Positions 40,001 to 48,403 of a stretch of 50,632 bases of DNA are shown one piece after another (the first letter of the stretch is position 1; every line of letters starts with the position of its first letter). The position numbers and the translations under genes were made by a program. This DNA is from Gammaproteobacteria bacterium (GTDB lineage Bacteria > Pseudomonadota > Gammaproteobacteria > Arenicellales > Poriferihabitantaceae): NCBI GenBank assembly GCA_011523765.1, contig WTGA01000017.1, forward strand, positions 1 through 50,632, written 5' to 3'. The notes beneath the pieces were generated by a model, which ran no database searches, was not told the origin of the DNA, and was given only the letters and a program-made list of their open reading frames with translations.

Positions 40001-43000
40001 AGTTCTTCAATACGGGGATATTCTTGATGCTCGCAGGTTCAATCCGGCGCCGTCGTTCGGCTGCGCTTTCCAGTTCATCCAGCATTTCCTGGATGACCGG
40101 AAGATTGTCGTCCCGGAACGCCTCTTCCATGTTGGCAATCCAGCTTTCGGGCACTGCATCGGCAGACACTGAACTCTGCAGTCTGCCCAGGGTCTCCCGA
40201 TAGCGGTGCCGGAGATCATTTTTCGTGGTGGCCGTACGGTCCTGCAGCCATGTTTCTATTTCATCCAGACGACGGTGAATGGACTGGCTGTCGTCCAGCG
40301 GTTCCAGATGACCGATCACCTCCAGGTTTGCTTCCAGTTCGGCACGATAAAGTTCTTCCTGGCCCGCATCAATCAACTCGGACAATTGTGCATTTTCCAG
40401 TTGGTTCTGCAACTGATGGCAGCGCTTTTCAAAGTCCCGGGCAAGATTTTGGAACACGGCGAACACATCGGGTAAAGGGTTGCCGGGGTCCTGGTCCAGC
40501 AAATGAAGCCGCAGGAGTTCCGCGAGACGGATGTTTTTTCCCTGGAGCGCAGTCTCAAGCAGATGATCCGGGTCGAATGGTTTTTCAACTTGGGAAAAGT
40601 GCCACTCCAGCCGTTTGTGGTCGGTATCGCGGTTTTCCATTTCCATCACCTGCTGAGGGTGGTAATACCAGCCTTTGATCCGTTTGTACGGCCAAATGAC
40701 CGAATGATTCTGGCCAATGGCTTCGCTGAGTCGGCAAAGATTTCTGGATACCAGGCTCGCACCGGCTTTTCGGCCAGGCTGCTGGGTGTCGTCTTTTGCA
40801 ACCGCATCAAAATGGTCAATCGCGGTCTTCAACCGGGTCGGCAGCCGTTTGGCGTATTCTTCGGTGTAATCCCCTTCATGGAGGGCCATGGAGGCCAGCC
40901 AGTCCCGACAGATATCGGCGAGGTCAGATACGTGATGATAAAAGCGCATGTAGGAAGCCTTGGCAATGTTCTCGCCGCCGTGGAAATCAATCTGCTGCAA
41001 GGATTCATCCAACAGTCGTTTTGAAGATTCTTCATTCGCGTACTGCTGCATATACTCCTTTACACGGGGGATGCCCTTCCGGTCATTCTCCCGGAGAATG
41101 CGGTCCATTTCATGAAAAATGCCTTTTTCCAGGCAATACGACTGGGCTTTCAGAACCGCGTGGTAACCACGCCGGCCTTCTCGAATACGCTGCCCCCACT
41201 GGTCCAGGGTCGTGATATCAAATTCCGCGGAGGAATCGGGTTCGCGGATGCGAAGGGCCTTGAGAGTGATGGTCTCGCCATGATTGGCCAGGTCAATGGT
41301 TTCCCGGATCAGTGCATGCGTATTGCTGTCGAAGACATGCTCCGGAAGACCCCGAAGCAAGATGGGCGCAGTACTGGTGTTGCCGCCAAAAATGGTGGGC
41401 TGGAAACAGGCTGAGAACACCAGATAGGGCACCATCTCGGCATTGGCCTGTTCGGCCCACTTCTCAATGTATGCGGGCGGGATCTGATCAAGCAGTCGCC
41501 GGGTCTTGTTGAAGGCTTCACGGTTGTCCCAGGTATTTGCTCCGTAGTAGGCGGATTTGAACAGCGTGTACGGCAGCAAATCACTGCTTACCAGCATGTT
41601 TTCAAGCAGGAAGCTGAAATCGGATGCGATTTCAATCTGTCCGGCATGTACCAGTGTCGACAGTGCTTCATTCGCCAGTTTCCCGGGAATGAACGCCTTT
41701 TCGTTAATGGCCTGTCGACAGGCTTCCACGATTGGCTGTGGAGTTTCATCCGTCGGCAAAGCGGGCTCTTCCGGTTCCGGAGGTTTCTCCGGCTCTTCCG
41801 GAGCCGGGGACGGCCGAACAATTCGCTTCTTCTTGTTCCTGGTTGGCGTCTTTTTTGCCCGGGCAGCGGGGCCCGGAGAGTTCGTGCCGGAAGCCTTTCC
41901 GGGTTCGTCAACCGTCTTTCCGTCATCCGATGACTTTTGGGGGTCCGGGGGTCGGAACTCCAGAACCTGAACCAATGTGTCACGAAGGACGGCTTCCTCC
42001 TCCTGTGTCGTGTTGTGGAGATAAAGATGACCGTTCACGGCACGAAGGGCGATTGCAACCGGGCTGGCAAGGGCTTTTTCGTCCCAGGGCAACAGGGCAT
42101 CCGGTGCACAGGATTCGAAGCGGTCCATGTCAAAGCCGGGAGGAAGGACCGCAAGCAAGGCCTGGTCCTCACTGGAGTACAGGTCATTCTGGATACCGAA
42201 CATTTTCTCATTCATTTTGGCGACAACACGGGCCTGTCTGCGTTTCTCCATGGCCGTTGCGGGGGTCGTGTTTTCGAGATGAGCGATCTCTGAGCGCATC
42301 CGGTCCCGTTCTTTTTTGTTTCGGGAAATGGTTTTCGATGCTTTTTTGGCTTCGGCTTCTATCGATTTCAACATGGTCTGCAGCACATCCGGCTCCAGTG
42401 ATTCAAGATTTTCACTGTGAAAGTATTCCTGCCAGGCATTGACCAGCCGGAACCATGTGCCGTGATCCGGGGTCCCTTCACGGGTGGTATCAAAAAACGG
42501 ATGCCCCAGCCGGTGATTGATCAGGTACAGGGTCATGCACCACTCGATGGCGATATCGGCGGGGTCCTGTTTGGATTGCTGTTGAATCAGGTCCGACCAT
42601 TCACGGACCAGTTGCCTCAATTTTTCGGAGATTTCGACAGACCCCCGGCTGGTCCGGGCTTCTTTTACCAGTGACTCCATCGCATCCAGGTAATCGATCT
42701 CTGTTTTCGGTGTCGGTGTTTCAGGGGCCGTTTTTGCCGACGGGTTTTTCTTCCGCCTGTTTCCGCTGGGCTTGCCGGGATGGTTGGCGGGGTGAGCAAG
42801 CAACGAAGTGAAGTATCGGGAGAGTTCCGGCTGCAGTGTCAGGCAGTGCCCGAACAATGTATCGGTGGCTGCCGTCGAACTGGCCAGGCAAACCTCCGCA
42901 ATCTGCTGGCGCTCTTCTTCCGACAGGATATCCCAGTTGTCCAGTTGCTCCAGACAGCGGTTCCCCATATAGGATGCGAGATAAATGGATTCCAGGATAT

Positions 43001-43517
43001 GCTTACGCCTTTCCCGCCTTTCGTGCTTGCAGTTGCCTGGAAGGTCGTCCAGTACATATGTGCTCGGGGACGTTTTGGGGTCGACTCCACACCCCTCAAA
43101 ATCAAGGTGCCATCTGGACCGGGGTTCGGACTGGGTGAAGGCTTCCGGCTGGTAACGGAAAAACACACCCAGCTCCCAACTGGGTGACCGAGAGGTGGCA
43201 ATCATCGAACCGTTTCCCTGGAACAGTTCTTCCCGAAGCTCAATATACTCGATCGTGTAGAGCAGCTTCCGAAATCCGGTTGAGGAATACAGGTCAATCA
43301 GCTTTGAACGTCCTTTCGTGAACTTTACTTTGGGCAGTTCTTTCCAGCGTTTCGCGAGATCCAGGGTTTTGAGGCCGTGACTGCGTCCCATCATGCCGAT
43401 TGAACTGCGCAGGATTCCTTCTCTTGGTTTGCCGGTCTCTTTTGCCAGATAGACATGGTCCGGCAGGCCAACCGTATCGTATGAAAATTTGAAAGGAGGC
43501 TGGGTGGCTCGATTCAT
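37056..43517 (-). CDS. 2153-residue protein with a STAND/AAA-type ATPase module
   Basis: The longest gene of the window. Residues 1-240 form a globular part of unknown type. A Pro/Lys-rich linker (about 245-270), a coiled coil (about 385-445) and a second disordered Pro/Glu/Lys linker (about 520-600) follow. Residues 600-1350 are mostly helical. The ATPase opens with MRYGREMQINSLL, then Walker A GGRQLGKST (Lys1441) and Walker B IIAIFDEID (Asp1535, Glu1536), followed by a GGLENVKRFEN sensor region, typical of STAND/Orc-like NTPases. About residues 1850-2060 look like a second, degenerate P-loop unit, and a winged-helix-like end follows. It is first in a three-gene operon with a good promoter. 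Size, ATPase and partner suggest a surveillance protein, but function is inferred only. Confidence 0.75.
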   Translation of the reverse strand: MNRATQPPFKFSYDTVGLPDHVYLAKETGKPREGILRSSIGMMGRSHGLKTLDLAKRWKELPKVKFTKGRSKLIDLYSSTGFRKLLYTIEYIELREELFQGNGSMIATSRSPSWELGVFFRYQPEAFTQSEPRSRWHLDFEGCGVDPKTSPSTYVLDDLPGNCKHERRERRKHILESIYLASYMGNRCLEQLDNWDILSEEERQQIAEVCLASSTAATDTLFGHCLTLQPELSRYFTSLLAHPANHPGKPSGNRRKKNPSAKTAPETPTPKTEIDYLDAMESLVKEARTSRGSVEISEKLRQLVREWSDLIQQQSKQDPADIAIEWCMTLYLINHRLGHPFFDTTREGTPDHGTWFRLVNAWQEYFHSENLESLEPDVLQTMLKSIEAEAKKASKTISRNKKERDRMRSEIAHLENTTPATAMEKRRQARVVAKMNEKMFGIQNDLYSSEDQALLAVLPPGFDMDRFESCAPDALLPWDEKALASPVAIALRAVNGHLYLHNTTQEEEAVLRDTLVQVLEFRPPDPQKSSDDGKTVDEPGKASGTNSPGPAARAKKTPTRNKKKRIVRPSPAPEEPEKPPEPEEPALPTDETPQPIVEACRQAINEKAFIPGKLANEALSTLVHAGQIEIASDFSFLLENMLVSSDLLPYTLFKSAYYGANTWDNREAFNKTRRLLDQIPPAYIEKWAEQANAEMVPYLVFSACFQPTIFGGNTSTAPILLRGLPEHVFDSNTHALIRETIDLANHGETITLKALRIREPDSSAEFDITTLDQWGQRIREGRRGYHAVLKAQSYCLEKGIFHEMDRILRENDRKGIPRVKEYMQQYANEESSKRLLDESLQQIDFHGGENIAKASYMRFYHHVSDLADICRDWLASMALHEGDYTEEYAKRLPTRLKTAIDHFDAVAKDDTQQPGRKAGASLVSRNLCRLSEAIGQNHSVIWPYKRIKGWYYHPQQVMEMENRDTDHKRLEWHFSQVEKPFDPDHLLETALQGKNIRLAELLRLHLLDQDPGNPLPDVFAVFQNLARDFEKRCHQLQNQLENAQLSELIDAGQEELYRAELEANLEVIGHLEPLDDSQSIHRRLDEIETWLQDRTATTKNDLRHRYRETLGRLQSSVSADAVPESWIANMEEAFRDDNLPVIQEMLDELESAAERRRRIEPASIKNIPVLKNFISASDAIFQGIHPGEKHADSNRIWAAITDGGQEYGLEFPPSADSLKPVIAALCNWRNRRPHPAVNKEFYGCLVAILRFVGLVPAQPGFSTGLKPSLNYQTTTGFSTMVMRVKASPSTRPFTLFGSSITERNLPVIIAYKPWNSDQLSNVLTSHHIYEESLLVSAVPLTIEQRNEFAGFCKRQQKTVLHIDLVASLFLAAQPQDGAENIAIRNFLWLAAPYTYFNPYGGTDASKPPLPEMRYGREMQINSLLKMDNGSAIVFGGRQLGKSTILQEVQLRFHRPEGKRYAFYEMLDKDLHQRIDISRDAWQKARGLIWDSLHRWMCQEKLIPASTKKTSTENVIEAVKQALTSHSDCQIIAIFDEIDPILGVDSAHDFNIFRGLRDLVAHPEIQGRFKIIIGGLENVKRFENSPNYPLTQLGGSIQVSIMPTQEALHLVTEPLRAVGYTFESVHAANRILAATNRHPGLIQIFCYELIKSLSGNMRTKVGNGIITDNDVTNVGSNTNVMDLIRKRFDMTLNLDQRYLVIVYGIINENRGAQAFSTRYAKETAECWLPDEFNHLSAKQFEAFLVELVGLGVLRSMPDGRYALRNTNVLKLLTDGPSSDVGFQLERAIEYYNSYDPLDRHAFDPGRHATPSPVTYRDEKAVLGSLEEPVFPDQLRKFDSKRYTTSIIVGSEATGLDQIIETLPSLYEEEERLFHGHYKQSVYQSHKASAEQYNNPNIFERKLLTHMITKRAVKAPQMVFITVEDHTPLANFLGLLDAAHRIDENEYTADYPFRIVFLMGPSAYWNWLSCPELTADRESLQPFIRLAPWTTGAVRAFLEKLQINDSSAATDTAIDITDGWYSLLAGLAKHKAQRPKWSNLSRSNQRFPPVTALPRKETGKLLKSTGALDRPWALPLLEAINSESKDSPVELEMIRLLAEDLPLEEVTADSIHHMVQWLCDLNLLKRTRKQNSDKSSFFKLMPSIRHALNQHDGDQ

Positions 43518-43553
43518 TGCATTTTCCGTTGGTTGTTTTATTTGTGAGGGCCA

Positions 43554-43571
43554 ATGGTTTCAATGAACCAT
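43554..43571. promoter_or_regulatory. Palindrome at the start-site region of the giant operon
   Basis: ATGGTT and AACCAT form a perfect inverted repeat with a 6-base spacer. It lies directly downstream of the -10 hexamer of the operon promoter, so it covers about +1 to +18 of the transcript. That is a common operator position for repression. No regulator gene is adjacent, so the binding protein is unknown. Confidence 0.5.
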
Positions 43572-43578
43572 GTGCAAG

Positions 43579-43607
43579 CTTATAGCAGGTTCAGTGCATG
43601 AATGTAA
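43579..43607 (-). promoter_or_regulatory. Sigma70-type promoter of the giant operon
   Basis: Read on the minus strand: TTACAT (43607-43602), exactly 17 bases of spacer, then TATAAG (43584-43579). The match to TTGACA/TATAAT is 4/6 and 5/6. It gives a leader of about 55 nt before ATG 43517. It is the best promoter match in this interval. Confidence 0.65.
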
Positions 43608-43778
43608 GCCATGGATGGAGACATACCGTTGCCGGAGTGGAAACACGCAGATGCGACGGGTGGTATCAGGTAGAATACGGCACATCCGGATTGCGGCAGC
43701 CATCCCTGTAGTGAATTCCCGGGCCATGGGCCCGGAAGATTGTCCGGGTAATGAAATTGAAATCCAAAAGAGGTCTCC

Positions 43779-44159
43779 ATGATCCAATATTTTCAGCCGG
43801 AATGCATGCCCGAATCCATTGCCCCGTTCACCCAGGTGGTGGTCGATGATCACTATGCCCACCTTGCCGGACTGGTCGCCGCAGACTTTCCGGAAGGCCG
43901 GGCAGTCCTGGGCGATGTGGCAGCCGAAACCGATGCGGTATTGAGACAAATCAAACGGATACTCGGTGAATTGGGGTTGTCCATGGGGCAGGTCGTACGC
44001 ACGGATGTCCATCTCCAGGACCTGGAGGATTTTGATGCAATGGACGCTGCGTACCGCCGACATTTCAGGCCGGGCTGCTATCCCGCCCGGACTACGACCC
44101 GGTCCGGGCAATTGTTCGGGAACAGCCAGGTCGAAATCACCTGTATGGCGGCCAAATGA
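43779..44159 (+). CDS. RidA-family enamine/imine deaminase
   Basis: A 126-residue protein of the RidA/YjgF/UK114 family, which hydrolyses reactive enamines and imines made by PLP enzymes. The N-terminal part has QVVVDDHYAHLAGLVAADFP. The middle has VLRQIKRILGELGLSMGQVVRTDVHLQDLEDFDAMDAAYRRHF, the usual helix and strand. The region near the C terminus reads YPARTTTRSGQLFGNSQVEITCMA; the catalytic Arg, normally in a PARTxVxV block, is present as ARTTTRSGQ. It is divergent from the giant operon. ATG 43779 has an AGAGGT ribosome site. It is probably unrelated to that operon. Confidence 0.88.
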   Translation: MIQYFQPECMPESIAPFTQVVVDDHYAHLAGLVAADFPEGRAVLGDVAAETDAVLRQIKRILGELGLSMGQVVRTDVHLQDLEDFDAMDAAYRRHFRPGCYPARTTTRSGQLFGNSQVEITCMAAK

Positions 44160-44284
44160 GGGAGGCAGATGCCAGGATTGTCCGGGAACCGGATATAGAT
44201 GATTTTCAGGAAACGGGATTCTTATCTATCAGCCGGTTAAAATTTGTGCCAGGAGTCATCATCGACCGAAAAGTGAAGTCACCG

Positions 44285-44480
44285 AACATCAGCAATTCCC
44301 GCCAGGAAATGATTTTGGTCAAATCGCGGGCAAAGCAAAGTACCGGATTTCCGGTGGGAAGAATTTTCAGGGCGACAAGAGCCCATTCTGCAGGGGAGCT
44401 GCAGCAAAAAAGCCGGGTGCCGGATGTACGCTGAAGAACCGCCCGGAGCACGTCGGGTCACGGTCACCCGTCAGGGCGGG
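44285..44480 (-). repeat. Copy B of a ~190-bp dispersed repeat
   Basis: Read on the minus strand this stretch matches 46866-47055 on the plus strand with roughly 75-80% identity by eye. The shared blocks include GTGACCCGACGTGCTCC, GGCGGTTCTTC, CTGCAG pairs separated by 5-6 bases, GGGCTCTTGT and CCAAAATCATTTC. No coding function is apparent. The two copies are inverted relative to each other and bracket a 2.4-kb segment. Confidence 0.65.
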
Positions 44481-44689
44481 TCGGGCAACGCCATGGGGGA
44501 ATACCCGAACGCAATCCCGTGGAACAGACTTTCCCAACTGCCGATCAGATTGTGAGTTCAGGGAACTAGCCCACCGGGAGAGCAAGATGTCCCCACATCA
44601 GTTGGCAGATCGACTTGTTCATCCCCGTACCCGCAGGCATCGGATGTCGAATTCGTCCTTGAACTGGACGTAGACACGCTCGACCGGAA

Positions 44690-45105
44690 GTGTTGCCGGC
44701 AATCAGAATTAGGCTGGCACGGGAGGCACGCGGCATGCCCGGGAAGGTTTCCCTGGTTGTCTCCGGCGGTATTCGTTCCGGTGTCGATGCGGTCATGATT
44801 GCTCTTGGCGATAATTCTCCGAGATACGAGCGGGACTGTGCCAGGCTGGCACCTCCCCGGGGCCTGCAACCATTGCCATCCCGGGCTGTGTCCGGTCGGC
44901 ACTGCAACCCAGTATCCCGATCTGGAAAAAAGAGCCAGCATACCGGCGGGCGCGGAACGTATCGCACGGTTTCTCACCGCCGTGTCGATGGAAATCATCA
45001 TGCTGGCAAAGGCTTGCGGCAAGTCCTCGGTGCACAATCTCGAGTCGAAAGGTTGGAGAGCACTGTCACGGAGGCATTCACACTCACAGGAGTGAAAATG
45101 GTGGT
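44690..45105 (+). pseudogene. Frameshifted fragment of a glutamate-synthase (GltB/GlxD-type) FMN domain
   Basis: Three pieces in different frames match consecutive parts of the FMN-binding domain of archaeal-type glutamate synthase. The first (from 44690) is SLVVSGGIRSGVDAVMIALG. The second (about 44850-45065) is ACNHCHPGLCPVGTATQ, with the Fe-S-cluster Cys motif, continuing through DLEKRASIPAGAERIARFL and IIMLAKACGKSSVHNLE. The third (to about 45105) is STVTEAFTLTGV. At least two frameshifts are present and the rest of the gene, about two thirds of the domain, is missing. It is a decaying relic. Gap 44160-44689 holds repeat B and nothing else I recognise. Confidence 0.75.
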
Positions 45106-45179
45106 AGCGGCAGTGTTCGACATGGCTGACCACGGCCGTTGGCACCTCTCGGTCAGGGCCGGGTGTCTTCGATTTGGCA

Positions 45180-46355
45180 TCAGGATTGAGCGGAAATCAG
45201 TTTTTCCATAATCCCCGGCAATGAAACCATGCGTACATTGTTGCCGATGGGAAATTCATCGTCACCACCGTAGACAACGAACTTGTGCGTGGCGCCAATG
45301 TCGTCACATGTGCGACTGTAGTGCTTTCCAAGCTTTGGCGCGACACCGTGCTTTATTTCCACGGACCACAACTGTGAATTCGGCATCTTGATCACCAGAT
45401 CAATCTCTGCTCCGGCCGCGGTGCGGTAAAAAAAGGTTTCAGCGAGACGGGGCAGGACGGAATGGATATTTTCAACGACGAAACCTTCCCAACTCTTGCC
45501 AAGGACGGGATTGGACAACAAGGTGTTGTAATCGCCGATACCCAGCAATCGATGCAGGATACCGCTGTCGCGAAGATAGTGGCGCGGCGCCTTCACCAGT
45601 CGCTTCTTGATATTTGCGTGCCATGGCTCGATGCGGCGCACCAGTAGCAGACCGCTCAAAATGTCGATATAGCGTTTGACTGTCGCTCGTCTCAGTTCGA
45701 GGTTTGCTGCCAGCATGCTGAAATTGATCGTTTCACCCTGCAGATGTGCAAGCATTGTCCAGAGCCGCCTTAACGTGTCAGCCGGGACATTGAAACCCAT
45801 TTGCGGAACATCCCGCTCCAGATATGTGCGCACGAGATCTTCAAGCCATTCCATGGCCGCTTCGTCGTCTTCGCTCAGGCAGCTTCTGGGAAATCCTCCC
45901 CGAAACCAGGCGTGCTTCATGCTCAGGTTTGCATCTCCCGCTTCCAGCACGTTGAGTCCGGTCATTTCGATATGGCTGATGCGACCTGCCAGACTTTCAG
46001 AGGATTGACGCAACAAATCCATTGATGCCGATCCCAGAACAAGAAATTGCGCAGAATCGCGGCCCTGCAGGCGATTGTTGTCGATCACGCCCCGCAATAC
46101 CATGAACAGGTCGGGAGCGCGCTGTATTTCATCAAGGACAATCAGCTTATCGCTGTTTTCCCGTAGAAACTCTGCAGGATCAGCCAGTTTGGCCAGGTCG
46201 TCGGGCGATTCGAGATCAAGATAGATGGAAGCCCTGTCGCCTGCCATGATCCTGGCAAGCGTTGTCTTGCCCACTTGACGTGCGCCAAGCAAGGCCACGG
46301 CAGGATTTCGGCTGATGCCTTTTTCCAGCCTGTGCATGATCCATCTCTTCAGCAT
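45180..46355 (-). CDS. AAA ATPase with C-terminal DUF4143 domain
   Basis: A 391-residue protein of the bacterial/archaeal ATPase family that pairs an AAA_14 domain with DUF4143. Walker A is GARQVGKT (residues 24-31), and Walker B lies in KLIVLDEIQRAPD. The ASMDLLRQSSESLAGR sensor segment and the FRGGFPRS Gly/Arg loop are typical. The C-terminal half has LRDSGILHRLLGI, SWEGFVVENI and EIDLVIK (a restriction-nuclease-like fold is proposed for this region in some relatives). Biological role is unknown; such proteins are frequent in accessory regions. ATG 46355 is preferred to the TTG at 46373 and to another ATG at 46337. The gene is alone between repeat copies, next to a pseudogene on the opposite strand. 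Confidence 0.88.
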   Translation of the reverse strand: MLKRWIMHRLEKGISRNPAVALLGARQVGKTTLARIMAGDRASIYLDLESPDDLAKLADPAEFLRENSDKLIVLDEIQRAPDLFMVLRGVIDNNRLQGRDSAQFLVLGSASMDLLRQSSESLAGRISHIEMTGLNVLEAGDANLSMKHAWFRGGFPRSCLSEDDEAAMEWLEDLVRTYLERDVPQMGFNVPADTLRRLWTMLAHLQGETINFSMLAANLELRRATVKRYIDILSGLLLVRRIEPWHANIKKRLVKAPRHYLRDSGILHRLLGIGDYNTLLSNPVLGKSWEGFVVENIHSVLPRLAETFFYRTAAGAEIDLVIKMPNSQLWSVEIKHGVAPKLGKHYSRTCDDIGATHKFVVYGGDDEFPIGNNVRMVSLPGIMEKLISAQS

Positions 46356-46373
46356 ATCTCGTATATTGCACAA

Positions 46374-46865
46374 ATATCAATCAAAATACAAGGTATCAGT
46401 GATTCCCGTCGAGTTTCACCTATCGGTTCGACCGGGTGGAGAACACGCCGGGGGTGTCCACAACTATACCGAAATGGATAATCAACAAGTCGTCCATGAA
46501 TTCCGTTACCTGAACGGGGTACCCCTGAATGACACGCATTTCGATCTGGAGGTGAATTTCCTCTTTGGGAACGTTCCCATAAGAGGAATTATGGGAAACC
46601 AAACCCAATGGCAAGAGGCAGCATTTCTTCTGGGTGATGGATATGGCAGTCACCGAATCGAACCGGATGGAGCGGATGCGCATCGGACGGTCCTGCTGGA
46701 GAATTGAAAACGAAACGTTCGATACGGTACACCAGGGCGGTGCACCGCCGCAGCCAGCGGTGGGAGAAGATGCGGAGTTTCTTTCCTGCTACCGGGTGTA
46801 CTGCCGGGAAGACCTGTACGGGTGCCTTGTCCATGGATACGAAGAGGCCGACGGGTTGCCCCGAA
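46374..46865. other. Unassigned stretch upstream of the DUF4143 ATPase gene
   Basis: About 490 bp without a gene I recognise. An open frame of about 100 codons on the plus strand (ending 46707) has no family match that I can name. Just upstream of the ATPase gene an AT-rich palindrome ATATT-N5-AATAT lies on the minus strand near 46360-46377, possibly part of its promoter. Confidence 0.3.
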
Positions 46866-47055
46866 GTCCGCCCTGCGGATGGCCGTGACCCGACGTGCTC
46901 CAGGCGGTTCTTCCGCGTACACACCGCCCGGCTTTTTTTCTGCAGCCCCCTGCAGAACGGGCTCTTGTTGTCTGGAAAATCCTTCCGGGCGAAAAATCAG
47001 GATTTTGTCCCCGATTGGGCCAAAATCATTTCTTGGCGGGGATTGCTGGTGCGGG
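46866..47055 (+). repeat. Copy A of the ~190-bp dispersed repeat
   Basis: The inverted partner of 44285-44480, with the same order of conserved blocks. Both copies contain two CTGCAG sites a few bases apart, followed by a T-poor stretch and then CCAAAATCATTTC. Position 47056-47332 to the next gene holds nothing that I recognise. Confidence 0.65.
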
Positions 47056-47332
47056 CATTACTGCATCAAAAGTTGGCATCGGCGAGGCATTGCGGGCAGA
47101 GAGGGCCGGGATCCAGGGTATCCTGCCTCCGTCGAGAGCAGAATGACCTGAATCCGAGGTGCCCTGGGTCGGATAGACGCCTGCAACGGGGAAACGTAGA
47201 CGTCGATAGCGATTTTTGGATAGACCTGCCGCCATACCAAAGACAGTGTCCCGGTTGTCATACGGTCTCTTGTGCGCGCCGCTTTTTCGCAATCGAAGCG
47301 TTTTTTTGACCTGTGCAGTACGACATGTTCCG

Positions 47333-48403
47333 TTACCATTGTGCCTGCTCAAGGTGTCTTTCTCCGGCACGGGCGCGGGGAAGTTTATAGGTTAACACGT
47401 TGAAAAGCAGTTTCAAGGCCAGATTTGAACGCACGAAAATTCGGGTCACCAAAATGACTGCCCGGACGCTGCGGCGCGATATCTTGACTTCCTGCCCGTC
47501 CTGGAACGCAGGTTTCCTGTAAATACGTCGCAGAGTCAGTACCGCCATACCCAACGCCCACAGGCAGTGCAGACGGATACCGGTTTCACGGGTTGGAATC
47601 ATCAGGATAAACCGCAATGCATTGGCCAGGTGGCCGCGGGCGATCGCGATCAGCTGGAACAACCCCTGGACAAAACCGGAATGGGTCTGTCCGGCAGACA
47701 GTGAACCCAGTTCAAATCCAGCCGCAAGGAAAATGTCCCGGGGCAGCCAGCATACACCGCGACGCTGGTCATCCCACAGGTCTTTGAGAATATTGGTCAT
47801 CTGCAGCCCCTGGCCAAAAGAAACGGCAAGTGTCAGCAGTTCCTCACGTCGTTTGCCAATTTCGGGAGAGTAGTCACAGAACAACTCGGTGAGCATTTCG
47901 CCCACCACTCCGGCCACACAATAACAGTACCGGTCCAAATGAGGAAGATCATCCAATCCCCCGGCGATACCTTCTCTTTGCTGAAACTCCGCCATGCCCC
48001 GGGACATGATTCTCACACAACGTTCGAGTGCATTGCGCTGGGTACCGTTGAATCCCCGGGTAATACGAATCACCCTTGCCGTGTTGGCAATCAGGTCCTG
48101 TTCGCTGTTGGTCGTCGATGAAGACAGCAATGAACCCAGCTCGCACGCAAAGGCCTCTGCGTTTTCATGGCCGGCCACCACCTCGACAAATCGCAGGGAA
48201 TACACCCGTTTCTGTTCTGCCGACAGTGCAGGGTCGTCCTCGATGGTATCCGTGATCCGGCACAGGAGATAGGCGTTCCCGACCACATCACACAGTGCAT
48301 CAGGAAGCTGTGGAATGGTTAGGGCAAAAGTGCGGGAAACCCCTTGCAAGGCTTCTGCCTGATAAGCCAGATCACGACTTTTCAGCCCATGTGAGGTAGA
48401 CAT
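47333..48403 (-). CDS. Squalene synthase-type farnesyl-diphosphate farnesyltransferase
   Basis: A 356-residue member of the squalene/phytoene synthase family, which condenses two prenyl diphosphates head to head. The first Asp-rich motif is DTIEDD (52-57) and the second is DLWDD (208-212), with YCYCVAGVVGEMLTELF between them. These match the one-enzyme squalene synthases (eukaryotic and Methylococcus type) better than the HpnC/HpnD pair, as does SRTFALTIP and the hydrophobic C-terminal part that may contact the membrane. The likely product is squalene, perhaps for hopanoids or sterols; no cyclase gene is nearby. ATG 48403 fits the family start. It is a lone gene. Confidence 0.88.
   Translation of the reverse strand: MSTSHGLKSRDLAYQAEALQGVSRTFALTIPQLPDALCDVVGNAYLLCRITDTIEDDPALSAEQKRVYSLRFVEVVAGHENAEAFACELGSLLSSSTTNSEQDLIANTARVIRITRGFNGTQRNALERCVRIMSRGMAEFQQREGIAGGLDDLPHLDRYCYCVAGVVGEMLTELFCDYSPEIGKRREELLTLAVSFGQGLQMTNILKDLWDDQRRGVCWLPRDIFLAAGFELGSLSAGQTHSGFVQGLFQLIAIARGHLANALRFILMIPTRETGIRLHCLWALGMAVLTLRRIYRKPAFQDGQEVKISRRSVRAVILVTRIFVRSNLALKLLFNVLTYKLPRARAGERHLEQAQW

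Noticed and set aside
34316-43517. Naming the giant operon a DISARM or Avs system
   Set aside because: No DrmA/DrmB/DrmC or methylase genes are present, and neither protein carries an N-terminal Avs-type nuclease that I can see. The resemblance of the 917-residue protein to DrmE is too weak.
44690-45211. A 173-codon open frame as an intact gene
   Set aside because: Only its first third resembles glutamate synthase; the continuing homology shifts to another frame, so the open frame is the by-product of a pseudogene.
46589-46924. A possible transposase frame on the minus strand between the ATPase gene and repeat A
   Set aside because: No catalytic motif or family block could be recognised; the translation looks random.
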